This document shows, one piece after another, positions 5,906 to 6,790 of a stretch of 6,790 nucleotides of DNA. Source of the stretch: Firmicutes bacterium UBA6226 (GTDB lineage Bacteria; Bacillota_A; Clostridia; Peptostreptococcales; Acidaminobacteraceae); assembly GCA_002441045.1 (NCBI GenBank), contig DJWQ01000175.1, forward strand, positions 1 to 6,790, in the 5' to 3' direction. The notes under the pieces were generated by a model, which saw nothing but the letters and a program-made list of their open reading frames with translations, was not told the DNA's origin and ran no database searches. How positions within the stretch are numbered: position 1 is the stretch's first letter; each line of letters opens with the position of its first letter. Position numbers and translations under genes: made by a program.

Positions 5906-6790
5906 CTATTGAATTTTACTGTCTACTGGAGTGAGTTCAAGTAATTCAGCGGCAAGCATAGTGATGTCTTCGTAGGCTTTAGAATTCGATTTTATATCAT
6001 GTGTATCTTGTGACTTTACAAATCCTTGATCAATTCTAATAGCTGTATTGAATGTGTTCATTCCCAGTCGCTGTACTTCACCAATTTTTTTCAATGCCTC
6101 TGTCGTCATTCTCTTGTCGAAGCCATTTATTAGAACTTTTGTTTCAATTGCCATTTCAGGCCAGTTTGATTTTTGTTGATCAATAAAACCTAATAATAAC
6201 TCTAATCCGTCTAATGAGTTTTTATCTAGGCGAATGGGGGCGATGTTTAATTCAGAGTAGGCGAGAGCCATCAAATTGATCAATGATAAGTTTGGCTCAG
6301 TGTCAAAGATGATAATGTCAAAATTATTTCCAGCTAGAAGTTTTTTAAAATAGTTACCTAGATTTAATTTTTTATTTAAAATTTCTTGCTCAAGAAGTTG
6401 ATTGGATAAATTTGATGGCAGTAAGCTTAAATAATCATTAACTGAAACAATTGTCTCAGATAGGGAAGAGGTGCCCTTTATAATATCAAATAAGCATGGA
6501 AAATTTTTTTCTCTAAGTTCGGGACGAATTTGATCTGTAGCATTTCCTTGCTTATCACAATCAATGAGTAGTGTTTTAAACCCAAGAGATGCAGTTTTCT
6601 TTGCAAGATTAACTGCAATAGTTGTCTTACCAACGCCACCCTTAACATTGCATATGCAAATAGCTTGTTGTTTAAATTCGTAACCTCTTTTTGTTAAGAT
6701 TTTACGAATTCCTTCTGGGGTGTAGTAGCGACGAGCGTTAGATGCAATCATTGTATCTTTGTCATCTACAAGACCGTATCTCGATCTTAG
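5906..6790 (-). CDS. parA: ParA-family partition ATPase (5' end beyond the window)
   Basis: ParA ATPases move and position plasmid copies by ATP-dependent binding to the nucleoid. Numbered from the internal ATG 6751: deviant Walker A KGGVGKTT at 37-44, switch motif DCDKQGNAT at 64-72 (lysine where most relatives have proline), and Walker B strand IIIFDTEP with D150. About 281 residues are visible from that ATG. The frame has no stop from 6752 to the right edge, and those 13 codons (LRSRYGLVDDKDT) read naturally into the following sequence. No ribosome site precedes ATG 6751. The true start is therefore probably outside the window. RYGLV followed by NARRYYTPEGIRKIL resembles the end of a MerR-like helix-turn-helix, as found at the N-terminus of type Ia ParA proteins that repress their own operon. 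Chromosomal or ICE-borne ParA is possible, but the partner gene and repeats favour a plasmid. Confidence 0.88.
   Translation of the reverse strand, partial: LRSRYGLVDDKDTMIASNARRYYTPEGIRKILTKRGYEFKQQAICICNVKGGVGKTTIAVNLAKKTASLGFKTLLIDCDKQGNATDQIRPELREKNFPCLFDIIKGTSSLSETIVSVNDYLSLLPSNLSNQLLEQEILNKKLNLGNYFKKLLAGNNFDIIIFDTEPNLSLINLMALAYSELNIAPIRLDKNSLDGLELLLGFIDQQKSNWPEMAIETKVLINGFDKRMTTEALKKIGEVQRLGMNTFNTAIRIDQGFVKSQDTHDIKSNSKAYEDITMLAAELLELTPVDSKIQ

Noticed and set aside
5578..5934. Plus-strand 118-codon open frame opposite the winged-helix gene
   Set aside because: It starts in the repeat cluster, lacks a ribosome site and reads as a shadow. The minus-strand gene has coupling, a ribosome site and a folded domain.

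Overview
The window is AT-rich DNA (about 63% A+T by eye) that reads like part of a conjugative plasmid, or less likely an integrative conjugative element, from a Gram-negative bacterium. The chemoreceptor tip ([10 protein letters not shown], then [20 protein letters not shown]) resembles what I recall of receptors from Bdellovibrionota and related former deltaproteobacteria. That taxonomic call is an inference from memory.

Layout, left to right. (1) Bases 1-1606, plus strand: a VirD4/TraD-type coupling ATPase, the pump component of a conjugation or type IV secretion system, whose N-terminus may lie off the left edge. (2) 1644-1989, plus strand: a small unrecognised gene that begins well (Shine-Dalgarno plus ATG) but continues in the +1 frame, so it is frameshifted here. 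(3) 1990-2059: a short gap between converging genes, with a C8 run and no convincing terminator. (4) 4508 down to 2060, minus strand: a two-gene operon. It encodes a 691-residue NIT-domain chemoreceptor and a translationally coupled 126-residue helical protein. A run of ten G lies in the spacer of the most plausible receptor promoter, an arrangement expected for phase-variable expression. (5) About 4609-5190: no confident gene. It holds a possible frameshifted minus-strand gene remnant and several small dyads and direct repeats. (6) 5191-5267: a cluster of ATGTTGTA-type repeats. (7) 6790 down to 5268, minus strand: a ParA-type ATPase that runs off the right edge, followed 8 bp later by a winged-helix protein that I interpret as its centromere-binding partner.

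How the parts fit: the ParA and winged-helix pair with downstream repeats looks like a partition cassette (parA, parB-like gene, parS-like site). The coupling protein points to transfer. The chemoreceptor operon is cargo between these backbone modules and would give the host a sensory input, possibly switched on and off by G-tract slippage. The most notable observations are the G10 promoter tract, the repeat cluster with a second copy embedded in the partner gene, and two separate small genes that each need a one-base shift to be read through.
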